Shown here one piece after another: positions 63,629 through 64,000 of a stretch of DNA of 64,000 bases; positions within the stretch are counted from its first letter, which is position 1; the number at the start of each line of letters is the position of its first letter. Source of the DNA: Zhongshania aliphaticivorans. Lineage in GTDB: Bacteria > Pseudomonadota > Gammaproteobacteria > Pseudomonadales > Spongiibacteraceae. Below the pieces are notes generated by a model. It searched no databases. It was not told the origin of the DNA and saw only the letters and a list, made by a program, of their open reading frames with translations. The stretch is taken from contig NZ_CP014544.1 in NCBI RefSeq assembly GCF_001586255.1, forward strand, positions 1-64,000, in the 5' to 3' direction. The translations under genes and the position numbers were made by a program.

Positions 63629-64000
63629 ATGACGAGCAGCACCATGCCAAGAAAAATCATAGAACTTCCCGAGCGCTTTCTCTTCACCACCGACTACGTG
63701 GTCTTGTACTCAGACGTCAATGTGGCCAATCACCTCGCCGCAGATCGTATTCCTTCCATCGCTATCGAGGCCCAGTTGCGCTTTATCATTGCCCTGGGCT
63801 ATGAGCAGGCCACGGCATTTGAAGAGGCCGGTTTGATTATGGCCCACTCTGAAATCTCCTACCTCTCAGAGACCGATTACGGCGACCGTTTAGAAATAGA
63901 CGTGACGGCAGTAAATTTCACCGCCAAAAGTTTTGATTTACTGTTCAGACTGCGCAATTTAAGCAAGGGCTTAGAAACGGCACGCATTAGAAATACCATG
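63629..64000 (+). CDS. Thioesterase-like hotdog protein, 3' truncated
   Basis: At least 124 codons are visible and the gene continues past the window end. The product starts near PRKIIELPERFLFTTDYVVLYSDVNVANHLAADRI and continues with EAQLRFIIALGYEQ, a hotdog-fold thioesterase pattern (4-hydroxybenzoyl-CoA thioesterase-like: an Asp/Asn segment before the long helix). Two in-frame ATG codons, 63629 and 63644, are possible starts. The substrate acyl-CoA is not known. Confidence 0.72.
   Translation, partial: MTSSTMPRKIIELPERFLFTTDYVVLYSDVNVANHLAADRIPSIAIEAQLRFIIALGYEQATAFEEAGLIMAHSEISYLSETDYGDRLEIDVTAVNFTAKSFDLLFRLRNLSKGLETARIRNTM

Overview
The window looks like chromosomal sequence from an aerobic marine gammaproteobacterium. 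The tsaC-hemF-aroE block, the cox operon layout (a CoxB carrying its own cytochrome c domain, a small antisense twin-transmembrane gene, then SURF1, Cox15 and CyoE), the polA/engB/cytochrome c4/dsbA block and an ectoine cluster with its own aspartokinase all fit Pseudomonas-related marine lineages. Cellvibrionales/Spongiibacteraceae is my best guess; this is inference from gene content and order. I see no tRNA, rRNA, CRISPR array, prophage or insertion sequence.

Layout. 1-6.4 kb: housekeeping genes (tsaC partial, hemF, aroE, a cation antiporter, gamma-carbonic anhydrase-like protein, prlC, yheV). 6.5-15.2 kb: accessory metabolism and stress genes (SpoIIAA-like, rhodanese, saccharopine-dehydrogenase-like enzyme, a 55-aa lipoprotein, ZIP transporter, CBS protein, pirin and azoreductase beside a divergent LysR regulator, DinB, MATE). 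15.7-24.5 kb: cytochrome c oxidase with copper and heme A assembly factors. 24.5-27.5 kb: the zinc uptake locus zur-znuCB/znuA around a Zur-like operator. 27.5-33.8 kb: polA, a probable Spot 42/ErsA-position small RNA, engB, cytochromes c5 and c4, and a DsbA-like lipoprotein. 33.8-39.4 kb: an overlapping three-gene set (retropepsin-like protease, inactive transglutaminase/7TM protein, ATP-grasp ligase), photolyase and a DUF523/DUF1722 protein. 39.4-46.9 kb: a second c5-type cytochrome, an EctR-type MarR regulator, and ectABC-ask_ect followed by a TPR membrane protein and a sodium/solute symporter. 47.3-51.7 kb: a repetitive secreted protein, DUF3465, TauE/SafE, HflK/HflC and a 40-aa basic protein. 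51.8-55.7 kb: an ECF42-type sigma factor with a DGPF (YCII) protein, DUF1428 and YceI genes, plus a YihG-like acyltransferase. 55.8-64 kb: eutBC, a GAF-GGDEF protein, a GFA protein, a TonB receptor with a PepSY membrane protein, and a partial thioesterase.

Two genes, polA and the ECF sigma factor, are each broken by what reads as one missing base. The polA break is in a G run and the sigma break may be in a C run, so sequencing or assembly error is likely. An open frame without a normal start between the CBS and ZIP genes may be a third case. The points most worth a second look are the structured RNA downstream of polA, the chain of overlapping short ORFs leading into ectA, the TPR protein coupled to the ectoine aspartokinase, the candidate ECF promoter in front of the DGPF gene, the LPxxP-repeat secreted protein, the CxxxC protein in the cox cluster, and several long perfect hairpins.
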